Below, piece after piece: positions 24,396-32,964 of a DNA stretch of 64,000 bases; the first letter of the stretch is position 1; each line of letters opens with the position of its first letter. The DNA lies in the NCBI RefSeq assembly GCF_014287955.1, contig NZ_JACOPD010000004.1, positions 62,001 through 126,000 of the forward strand, written 5' to 3'. The DNA is from Lachnospira hominis (ex Liu et al. 2021) (GTDB lineage: Bacteria > Bacillota > Clostridia > Lachnospirales > Lachnospiraceae). Both the position numbers and the translations under genes were made by a program. Under the pieces are notes generated by a model. That model saw only the letters and a program-made list of their open reading frames with translations, was not told the origin of the DNA and searched no databases.

Positions 24396-24425
24396 ATAAT
24401 AATTCCAATATGTTGATATTAATAT
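24396..24425 (-). repeat. Degenerate CRISPR repeat psi-R2
   Basis: Gapless alignment to the array repeat gives 20 of 30 matches. The hairpin half ACAT and loop ATTGGA are kept, while the 3' handle is decayed. Shares the loop change G18T with the other two degenerate repeats. Confidence 0.5.
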
Positions 24426-24448
24426 AAATTATATAATAATTATCTAAT

Positions 24449-24478
24449 ATTTACATTCCAATATGGTAAGTACTTGCA
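24449..24478 (-). repeat. Degenerate CRISPR repeat psi-R1
   Basis: The 3' 17 nt read CATATTGGAATGTAAAT, identical to the array repeat except G18T. The 5' part has diverged (17 of 30 overall). The probable 8-nt crRNA handle ATGTAAAT is intact. Confidence 0.7.
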
Positions 24479-24485
24479 AGTTAAA

Positions 24486-24514
24486 AGTATACAATAATAA
24501 GTAAAAAAAATCAA
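24486..24514 (-). promoter_or_regulatory. Promoter of the antisense crRNA-like RNA
   Basis: On the - strand TTGATT (24514-24509), 17-nt spacer, TATACT (24491-24486). Close to the sigma-70 consensus with ideal spacing, and its start site falls at the 5' edge of psi-R1. Confidence 0.6.
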
Positions 24515-24552
24515 TCCCAAATAAAAGTTACAGGCTGATACATAAAATTACA

Positions 24553-24601
24553 CCTATTAGATAATTTTTATATTGACATATATAATAATTAGTGATATAT
24601 A
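24553..24601 (+). promoter_or_regulatory. cas operon promoter with PAM and pseudo-protospacer
   Basis: TTGACA at 24573-24578, 17-nt spacer, TATATA at 24596-24601. Overlapping the -35 is ATTAGATAATTTTTATAT (from 24556), matching the pseudo-spacer of the antisense RNA, and CCT at 24553-24555 sits where a type I PAM should be. Binding of Cascade here would block the -35 box. Confidence 0.65.
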
Positions 24602-24639
24602 AAACATGAATAGATAATTAAAGAAAGGAGGTGTGAACA

Positions 24640-25362
24640 ATGATTCAGTTAACATTGGAATTTCAATTAGAAAAGCCTGAGCTACCAGTTGAATATGAAA
24701 GAGTGGTTGTAAGTTTTTTAAAAGCAGCAAGTAGCAATTACTCAAAGGAAATGTTTGAAAGATTATACGATAAGAGCAAGTCGATAATAAAAACATTTAC
24801 GTACAGTGTTTATTTGCCGGGAGCATTTTTTGATAAGAATGTTATAAGACTTGGAGAAAAAAGATTTAAAATATTTTTTTCAGATGCAGATATGAGACAG
24901 ACTATCGAGTGGTTTAATTCATTTCAGTTGATGCGGATGAAAAAATATCCGTTAAATAATAACTCAATGCAACTTATTTCGGTGAAATCACAGAATAGAA
25001 AAGATATAGTTGATAGTGAGCTTGTTATTAAAATGCAAAGTCCGCTTATCGTAAGACAGCATAATTCAGATACTAACAGAGATGAATACTATACATATGA
25101 TAGTAAGGAGTTTGCTGATAAGGTAAAGGAGAATGTTTCAGTATTTTTACAAAGGGTTAATATAGATGTATCTATGGATGGATTTTCTTTACTACCTGTA
25201 AAAGGTAAAAAGGTTGTGGTTAACTGCTTTGGGAGAAAGATAGATGCTAATATAGGCATCTACAAAATAACAGGAAATCCTGAATTGCTTAATATACTTT
25301 ATCAGTCAGGAATTGGTAGCAGGCGCAGCGAAGGACATGGAAAGTGGGAAGTATTGATGTAG
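24640..25362 (+). CDS. cas6: Cas6 CRISPR RNA endonuclease
   Basis: 240-residue crRNA-processing nuclease. It ends with the Gly-rich RAMP motif IGSRRSEGHGKWEVLM typical of Cas6, and has the ferredoxin-like strand pattern (SLLPVKGKKVVVNCFGRKI). Cas6 cuts the pre-crRNA within each repeat, leaving an 8-nt 5' handle, here expected to be ATGTAAAT. First gene of the cas operon, 38 bp after the promoter, with AAAGGAGGTG upstream of ATG. Intact. Autoregulation by the antisense crRNA-like RNA is proposed. Confidence 0.88.
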   Translation: MIQLTLEFQLEKPELPVEYERVVVSFLKAASSNYSKEMFERLYDKSKSIIKTFTYSVYLPGAFFDKNVIRLGEKRFKIFFSDADMRQTIEWFNSFQLMRMKKYPLNNNSMQLISVKSQNRKDIVDSELVIKMQSPLIVRQHNSDTNRDEYYTYDSKEFADKVKENVSVFLQRVNIDVSMDGFSLLPVKGKKVVVNCFGRKIDANIGIYKITGNPELLNILYQSGIGSRRSEGHGKWEVLM

Positions 25363-25450
25363 GATAGTATATGTATTATGTATATTTTTATGAAATGTAT
25401 CAGAACAAAAGATATAGAAATGATATCATAAAAGCGAGAGGAGGTAAAAA

Positions 25451-27229
25451 ATGGGCAAATATCTTATAACGACAGGAGATTTTCTTAAAAATGCCGGTAT
25501 TGTTGGCTTGTATTATATACTTAAAGAATATAAATTTAATGTTATTGAAGGCAGGGAGTACGGTATAAAAGAGCAAGGGGGCAAAGAATATGACTTTGAA
25601 GCATATGAGAGTGGATTGTGGTTGGATGAAGATTTTATAGAAAATGCCGATTGGACAGATATGTTTTTTAAAGCATGTGTTTCCTGTTACAGAGATAGTA
25701 CGGTGTATGCAAGAGTTTTAGATAATATTGATGTTATCATTGATAAAATTAATAATGGCACATGGCAAAAAAATACAGAAGATAAAGAAATGCTTGATTT
25801 TATAAGTGATAAGCTTTTGTCAAATAGTTATAAATCGGGTTTTGATAATATAAAGAATGAGGTAGAGAATGTTTCTGTATATGAGAATTTACAGAAAGAA
25901 AAATTAAGCTTTAAGTTAAATCCACAAGAGCTAAAAAAGCGTTTAGAAGAATTAAATGAATTTTTAAAACAACCTTTATGTGAAGAAACTTTTGTTATGA
26001 AGAGTGTTATATATAATTATATTAATCGCTTTTGGGATGGAAAATGTTTCTTATTAAGAGCTAATGCAAGGAAAAATATGCGAGAATTGTTTGAACAGGA
26101 TTTTATTGAGCCTTTCAAAGCGTATGTAAAGAAATCACATATTAAGGATAAAGATATGTGCATTGACTGTGGAAAAATGATGGGAAGCAAGGATAAGGTT
26201 TCAATAGCATTTATGAAGGATATGGCGGATGACCTTTCAAGAAAAAAATCAGCTTTCTGGAACTGTAAAGTAGATGCTTTTTTGTGTCCTGTGTGTGCAT
26301 TTGTTTATGCATTATGTCCGTTGGGATTTAATCTTTTGGGCAATAGATTTGTGTTTCTTAACACGAATGTTTCTATTGACGGATTAATACAGGCTAATAA
26401 AAAGAATAATTATGTTTACAAAAAAAATAATATACATTCAGATAATACGGAAAAACAGGATAAAGGGAGTTATTCACAATGGTTATCAAAGATGTTAAAT
26501 AAGTTGATGGAGCATGAGCTTAAAGGATTATCAAGTGTTCAGGTAATCATCAGAGGTACGAGACAGAATGACAAGTATATTTTTTCGGTTGTAAGTAATG
26601 ATGCATTGAAAATTATCAAAGAAAGAACGGTTCAGAACGCTTTAAAGTATATGGAGATGTCACCGTATATTATGTTAGAAAGTGAATATGTTAATATTCA
26701 TGAACAGGTTATTTTTAATATACTGAACTTTAAATGTCAGGAAATGATTCTTAACAAGGTGTTAAGGGAATCAATAGAGTCGTCAGCTTATAATGCATCT
26801 GCTTATTGGATTTATAATGTGCTTTTGTGGACAAATATAGTGAAGAGTGGTAAAGAAAATGGAGGTAAGATAGCTATGAATAGGTTGGCAGTAATGAATA
26901 GTGGTTATTCACTTCGTATAGCTTTATTGGCATCGAAGGGGGCTGCAGACGATGAATGTATCAGAGGAACATTGTATCAGCTTATGAATGCTCTTTCTAC
27001 AAAGAATACAGGAAAATATCTTGAAATAGTTATGAGATTATATAGTTCATGCAAAGTTCCTGCAAATGAGGAACAGGCAAGTAAGCTGATAGTTCCATGT
27101 GAATTAATAAATATGTTTAATAATCAAGGACTATTTGAAGAGTATGGATATGCATTTTACATGGGATTAAAGGGATGCAATTCAAATTTCCAAAAAGAAG
27201 ATAATAAAATAGTTAAGGAGGGTATATAG
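25451..27229 (+). CDS. cas8b1: Cas8b1/Cst1, large subunit of type I-B Cascade
   Basis: 592 residues. The zinc-site signature of the Cst1 (CXXC-CXXC) family is present: CIDCGKMMG near 238 and CPVCAFVYALCPLG near 278. This large subunit recognises the PAM and helps unwind target DNA in the Tneap branch of I-B. It lies 88 bp after cas6 with AGGAGG before the ATG and directly abuts cas7. Length fits the family. The subtype call rests on this protein and the DevR-type Cas7. Confidence 0.85.
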   Translation: MGKYLITTGDFLKNAGIVGLYYILKEYKFNVIEGREYGIKEQGGKEYDFEAYESGLWLDEDFIENADWTDMFFKACVSCYRDSTVYARVLDNIDVIIDKINNGTWQKNTEDKEMLDFISDKLLSNSYKSGFDNIKNEVENVSVYENLQKEKLSFKLNPQELKKRLEELNEFLKQPLCEETFVMKSVIYNYINRFWDGKCFLLRANARKNMRELFEQDFIEPFKAYVKKSHIKDKDMCIDCGKMMGSKDKVSIAFMKDMADDLSRKKSAFWNCKVDAFLCPVCAFVYALCPLGFNLLGNRFVFLNTNVSIDGLIQANKKNNYVYKKNNIHSDNTEKQDKGSYSQWLSKMLNKLMEHELKGLSSVQVIIRGTRQNDKYIFSVVSNDALKIIKERTVQNALKYMEMSPYIMLESEYVNIHEQVIFNILNFKCQEMILNKVLRESIESSAYNASAYWIYNVLLWTNIVKSGKENGGKIAMNRLAVMNSGYSLRIALLASKGAADDECIRGTLYQLMNALSTKNTGKYLEIVMRLYSSCKVPANEEQASKLIVPCELINMFNNQGLFEEYGYAFYMGLKGCNSNFQKEDNKIVKEGI

Positions 27230-28108
27230 ATGAAAAAGAATGGATTAACATTAACAATGGTATTTTTGGCGGAGAGTGCTAATTATGGTGAGGGTGTAGG
27301 TAATATAACAGCTTTAAAAAAAATGACAAGAGGAGATTTTCAGCAGTATTCATATATATCAAGACAAGCTATAAGATATAATATTATTCAGCAACTTAAT
27401 TGGGATAATACTCCTGTAGACGGGAAGAGTGGAGTGGTTCAGTTTGCACCTTCTGCTACAATAGAAGATTATCCTGAGATAGATTTATTTGGTTATATGA
27501 AGACAACTTCAAAAGATGATAGTATTAAGGGAGGAGCAACAACAAGAAGTGCTGTTGCAAGACTTAGTAATGCAATATCTCTTGAACCATATCAAGGAGA
27601 ATTAGAATTTCTTACTAATATGGGACTTGCAAAACGACAGAATCTTGGTAATGCTATTGCACAAAGCGAGATACACAGGGCTTATTATACATATACATTG
27701 TCTATAGATCTTGACAGGGTCGGTGAAGATGGTGATATTAGCATATCATCAGAACAAAAAAAAGAAAGAGTAGATGCATTATTAGATGTTGTACAGTATT
27801 TATACAGAGATATCAAAGGAAGAAGAGAGAATCTTTCACCGTTGTTTGTCATTGGTGGTAACTATGCAAGAAAAAATCCATTCTTTGAAAATTGTGTGCG
27901 TATAAAGAATAACAGTATAAATACAGGTGCATTTCTTGATGTGCTGCAGGGTGATGACAGTATAAAGGATAATACTGTTGTTGGTGTTGTATCAGATATA
28001 TTTGATAATGACGCTGAACTGAAAGAAAAGATGCATGCAGTAACAGTTGCAAAGGCATTTAGTCAGTTAAAGGAGAAAGTGAGCGAGTATTATGATGAAA
28101 GCAATTAA
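27230..28108 (+). CDS. cas7: Cas7/Cst2/DevR, Cascade backbone
   Basis: 292-residue RAMP protein that polymerises along the crRNA. The N-terminus GLTLTMVFLAESANYGEGVG followed by NITALKK and QYSYISRQAIRYNI is typical of the Cst2/DevR subgroup. A conserved TRSAVARLSNAISLEPYQG stretch follows. The ATG abuts the cas8 stop, with AAGGAGGG in the cas8 tail, and the 3' end overlaps cas5 by 17 bp, so the Cascade genes are tightly coupled. Confidence 0.9.
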   Translation: MKKNGLTLTMVFLAESANYGEGVGNITALKKMTRGDFQQYSYISRQAIRYNIIQQLNWDNTPVDGKSGVVQFAPSATIEDYPEIDLFGYMKTTSKDDSIKGGATTRSAVARLSNAISLEPYQGELEFLTNMGLAKRQNLGNAIAQSEIHRAYYTYTLSIDLDRVGEDGDISISSEQKKERVDALLDVVQYLYRDIKGRRENLSPLFVIGGNYARKNPFFENCVRIKNNSINTGAFLDVLQGDDSIKDNTVVGVVSDIFDNDAELKEKMHAVTVAKAFSQLKEKVSEYYDESN

Positions 28109-28817
28109 GTTGCACTGTTTTCAGAATCTTGTTAATTATAAGAAGCCAAGCAGCTTTATTATAAAAGAAACATATCCGCTTCCACCATATTCAACAGTTA
28201 TAGGAATGATACATGCAGCATGTGGGTTTAAGAGATATCATAGAATGAAATTAAGTATACAGGGAAATAATCAGGGAATGGTTTCTGAATTGTATGCAAG
28301 ATATTCTTTTTCATCGGGTGCAAAATATGAAGAAGGAAGACATAATATATGCATTGAAGATGGTGAAAAATATGGAATATTTAAAGGTGTGGCTAATGTA
28401 GAATTAGTTTGCGAAAATGACATAATTATTCATATTTTGCCTGAAGAAGATGAAGATATGCAGATTATATATGAAGCACTTAAAAATCCACCAATGTATT
28501 TGTCACTTGGCAGATATGAGGATTTGATAGATATAAAAAGTGTTGATATAGTGAATCTGAGAATGGAAGATGAGGCCGCAACAAAGCATAATATATATAT
28601 TCCGGTGTCTTATATTATGGAAAGAGGATACGAAAATATTAATTCTACTGTATATACCATAAATAAAGAATATGAAATAACCAAACAGGGAATTCGAAGA
28701 TGGAAGTCAGAGAAAGAAGGCGGACGTATCAAGGCTTTTTATTATCCAAGTGGGATAGTGATAGAGAATATTTTAGTAGATGACTCAAAAGCAGAAGATG
28801 TTGTTGTTTTTGCATAA
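28092..28817 (+). CDS. cas5: Cas5b/Cas5t, Cascade crRNA-handle-binding subunit
   Basis: 241 residues. The Cas5 N-terminal signature is plain: NLVNYKKPSSFIIKETYPLP followed by PPYSTVIGMIHAACG. Cas5 holds the 5' handle of the crRNA. The start overlaps the end of cas7; two in-frame ATGs (28092, 28095) compete. A repeat-like sequence begins 3 nt after its stop. Confidence 0.9.
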   Translation: MMKAIKLHCFQNLVNYKKPSSFIIKETYPLPPYSTVIGMIHAACGFKRYHRMKLSIQGNNQGMVSELYARYSFSSGAKYEEGRHNICIEDGEKYGIFKGVANVELVCENDIIIHILPEEDEDMQIIYEALKNPPMYLSLGRYEDLIDIKSVDIVNLRMEDEAATKHNIYIPVSYIMERGYENINSTVYTINKEYEITKQGIRRWKSEKEGGRIKAFYYPSGIVIENILVDDSKAEDVVVFA

Positions 28818-28820
28818 ATA

Positions 28821-28850
28821 AAATTAATAGATACATATTGGAATGTAATT
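28821..28850 (+). repeat. Solitary degenerate CRISPR repeat between cas5 and cas3
   Basis: 25 of 30 positions match the array repeat, in the same orientation (mismatches at 1, 3, 12, 18, 29). The hairpin ACAT-ATTGGA-ATGT is complete; the handle would be ATGTAATT. It shares the loop change G18T with the degenerate repeats at 24396-24478. Being on the sense strand of the operon, it is a potential Cas6 cutting site in the cas mRNA. Confidence 0.75.
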
Positions 28851-28895
28851 TGTTGATAATGGCACTAAGGGTTTGTAGAAATAGAAGGAGAAAAT

Positions 28896-31316
28896 ATGGA
28901 ATGTTATGCAAAGTCAGCAACAAAAAGTTTGTCTGATAATGAAAAAAATGAAATTATAGAAAAGATTAATTCTGTAATAGAAGAAGTACAGGATAAGCTT
29001 ACATTAAGCGAAAAAACAGCTATAGATAATTCTATTAACGAATTTATTAATACGACAGAAAAGGGGCAGGTTACATTAAAACAGCATCTTGAAGAAATAG
29101 TAATATGTGCAGAGAATTTTTTTGAGATTTATGGCAGATATTTTACTGAAAAAGAAAAAAGTCTTGTTATTGAAGCATGTCGTATACATGATATTGGTAA
29201 AGTTAACAGAGTGTTTCAGGCTAAAATAGGTAATAGGAATTCAAATTCAGATGAAAAGTTTAATTATGAAATTCCTCACGGATATTTAAGTGCGGTAAGT
29301 ATATCAAAAGATGAACTAAGTAGTTTAGTGCCGGATTGTACATTAGAGGATTTTAAGATATTTATAACGGCTGTTTATCATCACCATGATAGGGAAGATA
29401 AGTGGGAAAGTGCGGAAATAAAGCAATATTGTAATAAATATTATCTTGATAATCTAAAAGATTATTACAAAAATGAAAATAAAAAAATAATGTCAGCTAA
29501 CGTTAATAAACTTTTATTTAGAAATAATAAAACATCTGTAAATTTGAGGATAAAGAATGAAATATGGGAGAAATATGCTTTAATTAAGGGGCTTTTAAAT
29601 AAGTTTGATTATACAGTAAGCTCAGGTTATGAAGAGGCAGAGGTGGCTTCGGATATTGATGATAAAATATTAGTGAAAAATATTTATGAATATTTTAAAT
29701 TACATAATATGAAATTTAATTCTATTCAAATATATATGAAAAATAATATCAATAAGAATCTTGTAGTAGTAGCACCAACCGGAATGGGAAAAACAGAAGC
29801 AGCTTTAATATGGGCTGATGGTGAAAAATGTTTTTATACATTACCGTATATGGTTTCATCCAATGCTATATATGACAGAATAAAGAGGACGTATAATTAT
29901 GGCAATGTAACATTATTACATTCAGGAAGTATGCAGTATTTTATAGATGAGAGCAAAAGAGGAGATGAAAGTGCTTATAATGCGTATCAAAGGTCAAAGT
30001 TGCTTTCATTCCCATTGACTGTGTGTACTGTTGATCAGATATTTAAGTTTGTATATAAAGCGTTGGGAACGGAAATATTTGCTGCAACACTTAAATATTC
30101 TAAGGTCATAATAGATGAAATACAGTCGTATAATTCAGAGATTATTGCTGCAATTATATATGGGTTAAAAATTATATCAGATATGGGAGGCCATTTTGCC
30201 ATTATAACAGCAACATTTCCACCGGTATTAAAAAGCCTAATGGAAAAATATGGCCTTATAGAGAATGTAGACTATGAATATAAAGATTTTTCAACATCAG
30301 CAGGAATTGTAAGACATTGGCTTGATGAAGATTATGGAGATATTGATGTGGATAAGGTTATTAAATCAGCTAAAAATAAAAAGGTATTGGTTATATGTAA
30401 TACTATTGGCAGTGCACAGAAGTTATATGAAAAAATATATGATATATACGATTCAGGTTTGGTTGAAGAAACAGAAATACATCTTTTACATTCACATTTT
30501 ATAAAATGTCATAGAAGAATATTGGAAGAAAATATAATGAGATTTTCAAAAGATGAATTATCTGCCGGTATATGGATAACAACACAAATTGTAGAAGCCA
30601 GCCTTGATATAGATTTTGATGTATTGTATACAGAAATGAGTACTGTTGATAGTTTATTGCAGCGTTTGGGAAGGTGTAACAGACATGCACGTTATATTCC
30701 TACAGAGGCTAATGTTCATATATATGTTACGAAAAATATTGATTATATATACGATAAAGATATATATAAACGGTCAGTTGATATATTGAAGGATTATACA
30801 GGAAGACCTTTGGTTGAAAGAGAAAAAAACGAATATATAAACAGAGTGTATTGTACAGAAGATTTGATTGATACAGCCTATTACAAAAATATTGAGAGTG
30901 CCTTGGAGAATTTCAAAAAAATTAATCAGGCAGAATATAGTAAAGCAGAAGTTGATAAGCAGTTTAGAGATATAAATAGTGTTACAGTGATACCTGATAA
31001 TATATATAATCAAAATATTGACTTTATAGATAATTGTTTAAATATTATTAATAATAGATATATAAAAAAAGATATTAGGAGCATTATTATGTCTAAAATA
31101 TCTGACATGACGTTATCGTTACCAATATACAATAGATACAAATTACCGGAATTGGTTGACGAATGTGTTATTAAAACAAGAGGTAAAGATATAGATTATA
31201 TAAAACAGGTGGAGATGAATATTCATAGAACAAGAAGAATGTACGAATTTGATATGGAAAAATGTATGGGAAGAGGGTTAATGAAAAAGGAAGCACAGAA
31301 TTCTATATTTATATAG
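28896..31316 (+). CDS. cas3: Cas3 helicase-nuclease
   Basis: 806 residues; degrades target DNA recruited by Cascade. N-terminal HD nuclease: EACRIHDIGKVNR near 90 and HHHDREDKW near 165. Helicase: Walker A APTGMGKTEA near 290, DEIQSYNSEI (motif II, DEIQ in place of DEAH, as common in I-B), ITATFPP (motif III) and QRLGRCNRH (motif VI). AGAAGGAG precedes the ATG. Fusion of HD and helicase in one chain is normal. Intact. Confidence 0.92.
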   Translation: MECYAKSATKSLSDNEKNEIIEKINSVIEEVQDKLTLSEKTAIDNSINEFINTTEKGQVTLKQHLEEIVICAENFFEIYGRYFTEKEKSLVIEACRIHDIGKVNRVFQAKIGNRNSNSDEKFNYEIPHGYLSAVSISKDELSSLVPDCTLEDFKIFITAVYHHHDREDKWESAEIKQYCNKYYLDNLKDYYKNENKKIMSANVNKLLFRNNKTSVNLRIKNEIWEKYALIKGLLNKFDYTVSSGYEEAEVASDIDDKILVKNIYEYFKLHNMKFNSIQIYMKNNINKNLVVVAPTGMGKTEAALIWADGEKCFYTLPYMVSSNAIYDRIKRTYNYGNVTLLHSGSMQYFIDESKRGDESAYNAYQRSKLLSFPLTVCTVDQIFKFVYKALGTEIFAATLKYSKVIIDEIQSYNSEIIAAIIYGLKIISDMGGHFAIITATFPPVLKSLMEKYGLIENVDYEYKDFSTSAGIVRHWLDEDYGDIDVDKVIKSAKNKKVLVICNTIGSAQKLYEKIYDIYDSGLVEETEIHLLHSHFIKCHRRILEENIMRFSKDELSAGIWITTQIVEASLDIDFDVLYTEMSTVDSLLQRLGRCNRHARYIPTEANVHIYVTKNIDYIYDKDIYKRSVDILKDYTGRPLVEREKNEYINRVYCTEDLIDTAYYKNIESALENFKKINQAEYSKAEVDKQFRDINSVTVIPDNIYNQNIDFIDNCLNIINNRYIKKDIRSIIMSKISDMTLSLPIYNRYKLPELVDECVIKTRGKDIDYIKQVEMNIHRTRRMYEFDMEKCMGRGLMKKEAQNSIFI

Positions 31317-31368
31317 TAGTTGTGAAGAACATTGGGCATCATATATTGTATTTATTGGAGCTGTAATT

Positions 31369-31862
31369 ATGGAAGATAAAGTAGCGGGTGTAATGGTATA
31401 TTATTATTTTATATGCAAAAGAAAACTATGGTATTTTTGTCATCAGATTACAATGGAAGAGAGTAATGAAAATGTACAGATGGGTAAGTTGCTTGATGAG
31501 AATAGTTATGCACGGGATGATAAGCATATTAATATTGATGATGTTATAAATATTGATTTTATACGTGAAAAGAGAGAATTGCACGAAGTAAAAAAAGTAA
31601 GGCAATAGATGAAGCCGGAATATGGCAATTAAAATATTATCTTTATTATTTAAATAAAAAAGGAGTGGAGGGGATTAGTGGTAAAATTGATTATCCTTTG
31701 ACTAAAAGAAATATAGATGTGGAACTGACAGATAAAGATTGTAGGGAACTTGATAAGATTATTGATGATATTAATAAAATAAAAGAACATGAATTGCCTC
31801 TAGAGTTAAGTGAAACTAAAATATGTAAAAAATGTGCTTATTTTGATATGTGTTTTATATAA
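31369..31862 (+). pseudogene. cas4: Cas4 nuclease, frameshifted in a poly-A run
   Basis: Cas4 trims and selects pre-spacers with the right PAM. The first frame (31369-31608) carries the N-terminal Cys in KRKLWYF context (FICKRKLWYFCHQ), and FIREKRELHEVKK, then stops. The rest continues one frame over as SKAIDEAGIWQLKYYLYYLN and ends with the iron-sulfur cysteines ICKKCAYFDMC. The break lies at A7 (31590-31596); one extra A would restore a full protein of about 164 residues with all catalytic and Fe-S residues. Either a recent mutation, a sequencing error, or slippage-dependent expression. Confidence 0.85.
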
Positions 31863-31888
31863 TTTTAGATGATAGTTGGAGAAATAAA

Positions 31889-32881
31889 ATGAAACAGAGT
31901 TTTTATATATACAATAATGGGGATTTAAAGAGAAAAGATAATACATTGAGATTTACATCATATGAAGGCGAGAAAAGAGATATACCTATAGAACGTATAT
32001 CAGATATATATGTTATGTCAGAAATGTCTTTTAATACAACATTTTTAAATTATATATCCAAGTATGGAATACCAATACATTTTTTCAACTATTATAATTT
32101 TTATACAGGGAGTTTTTATCCTAAGGAGAGTAATCTTGCGGGGCAATTATTGGTTAGTCAAGTACAGCATTATACAGAATATGATAAGAGACTTTTATTA
32201 GCTAGAAAGTTTATTCAAGCGGCGGCAGATAATATATATAGAAATTTGAGGTATTATAATGGACGTGATAAAGATGTATCAGAATATATGAAGGATATAG
32301 ATTCTTTGTGTGCGGGATTATCAGATGTAAAATCAGTACAGGAAATCATGGGAATAGAGGGGAATATACGAAAAAGGTACTATTCAGCGTGGAGTATAAT
32401 TATTAATCAGGAAATAGAATTTGATAAACGTGTAATGCACCCACCTGATAATATGATTAATTCGTTAATTTCATTTGTTAATTCTCTTATATATACAAGA
32501 ACATTAAGCGAAATATACCATACACAATTGAATCCTACTATAAGTTATTTGCATGAGCCGGGCGTGCGAAGATATTCTTTTTGTCTTGATATATCTGAGG
32601 TGTTTAAACCCTTGATTGGAGATAGATTAATATTTTCATTACTTAATAGGAAACAGATAACAGAAAATAGCTTTACTAAAGAATTGAATTATTTGCACTT
32701 AAAAAAGGAAGCTTCACAATTAATTGTTTCGGAATTTGAAAACAGAATGAAACAGACAATAATGCATAGGGAATTAGGTCGACAGGTGTCATATCAATAT
32801 TTAATAAGATTAGAGGTATATAAGCTTATTAAGCATCTAATAGGTGAAAAGGAATATGAGGGATTCAGAATATGGTGGTAA
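31889..32881 (+). CDS. cas1: Cas1 integrase
   Basis: 330 residues; with Cas2 it inserts new spacers. N-terminal beta domain FYIYNNGDLKRKDNTLRF and IPIERISDIYVMSEMSFN. The catalytic core is visible: the Glu of EIYHTQLNPTISYLHEPG near 215, and the SFCLDISEVFKPLIGDRLIF stretch with the conserved Asp. ATG 31889 is chosen for GGAG 8 nt upstream; the frame opens earlier but inside cas4. Intact. Confidence 0.92.
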   Translation: MKQSFYIYNNGDLKRKDNTLRFTSYEGEKRDIPIERISDIYVMSEMSFNTTFLNYISKYGIPIHFFNYYNFYTGSFYPKESNLAGQLLVSQVQHYTEYDKRLLLARKFIQAAADNIYRNLRYYNGRDKDVSEYMKDIDSLCAGLSDVKSVQEIMGIEGNIRKRYYSAWSIIINQEIEFDKRVMHPPDNMINSLISFVNSLIYTRTLSEIYHTQLNPTISYLHEPGVRRYSFCLDISEVFKPLIGDRLIFSLLNRKQITENSFTKELNYLHLKKEASQLIVSEFENRMKQTIMHRELGRQVSYQYLIRLEVYKLIKHLIGEKEYEGFRIWW

Positions 32882-32964
32882 ATCGTAGATCGTGTGAGCT
32901 TACTATGTAATATAAGTTATTATGATAATGATATAAAGTGTATTAACTTGAAAGCGGGGAAAAT

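Larger units (their letters stand above)
24396..24479 (-). ncRNA. Putative CreR/CreA-like crRNA-like RNA (mini-CRISPR antisense to cas leader)
   Basis: On the - strand a promoter (24486-24514) would start a transcript near 24479. It would contain a degenerate CRISPR repeat (24478-24449) whose last 17 nt match the array repeat at 16 positions and whose 8-nt handle ATGTAAAT is perfect. A 23-nt pseudo-spacer (24448-24426) follows, then a second degenerate repeat (24425-24396; 20/30) with a decayed handle. The pseudo-spacer starts ATTAGATAATT and matches the cas6 promoter at 24556 (11 of 11, then 17 of 18) directly after CCT. This is the layout of described crRNA-like regulators (CreA, CreR) that guide Cascade to a promoter without cleavage. 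Inference from sequence only. Confidence 0.65.

Noticed and set aside
24309-24640. A creT-like toxin gene for a full CreTA toxin-antitoxin
   Set aside because: Only tiny ORFs without ribosome binding sites were found, and the pseudo-spacer target is the cas6 promoter itself, so a cas regulator fits better.
28851-28884. Sequence after the cas5-cas3 degenerate repeat as a pseudo-spacer targeting the cas6 upstream region (TGTTGATA at 24411)
   Set aside because: Only 8 nt match, no CCT-like triplet precedes it, and the same octamer occurs elsewhere in the window (for example near 18832 and 35908), so it fits chance in AT-rich DNA.
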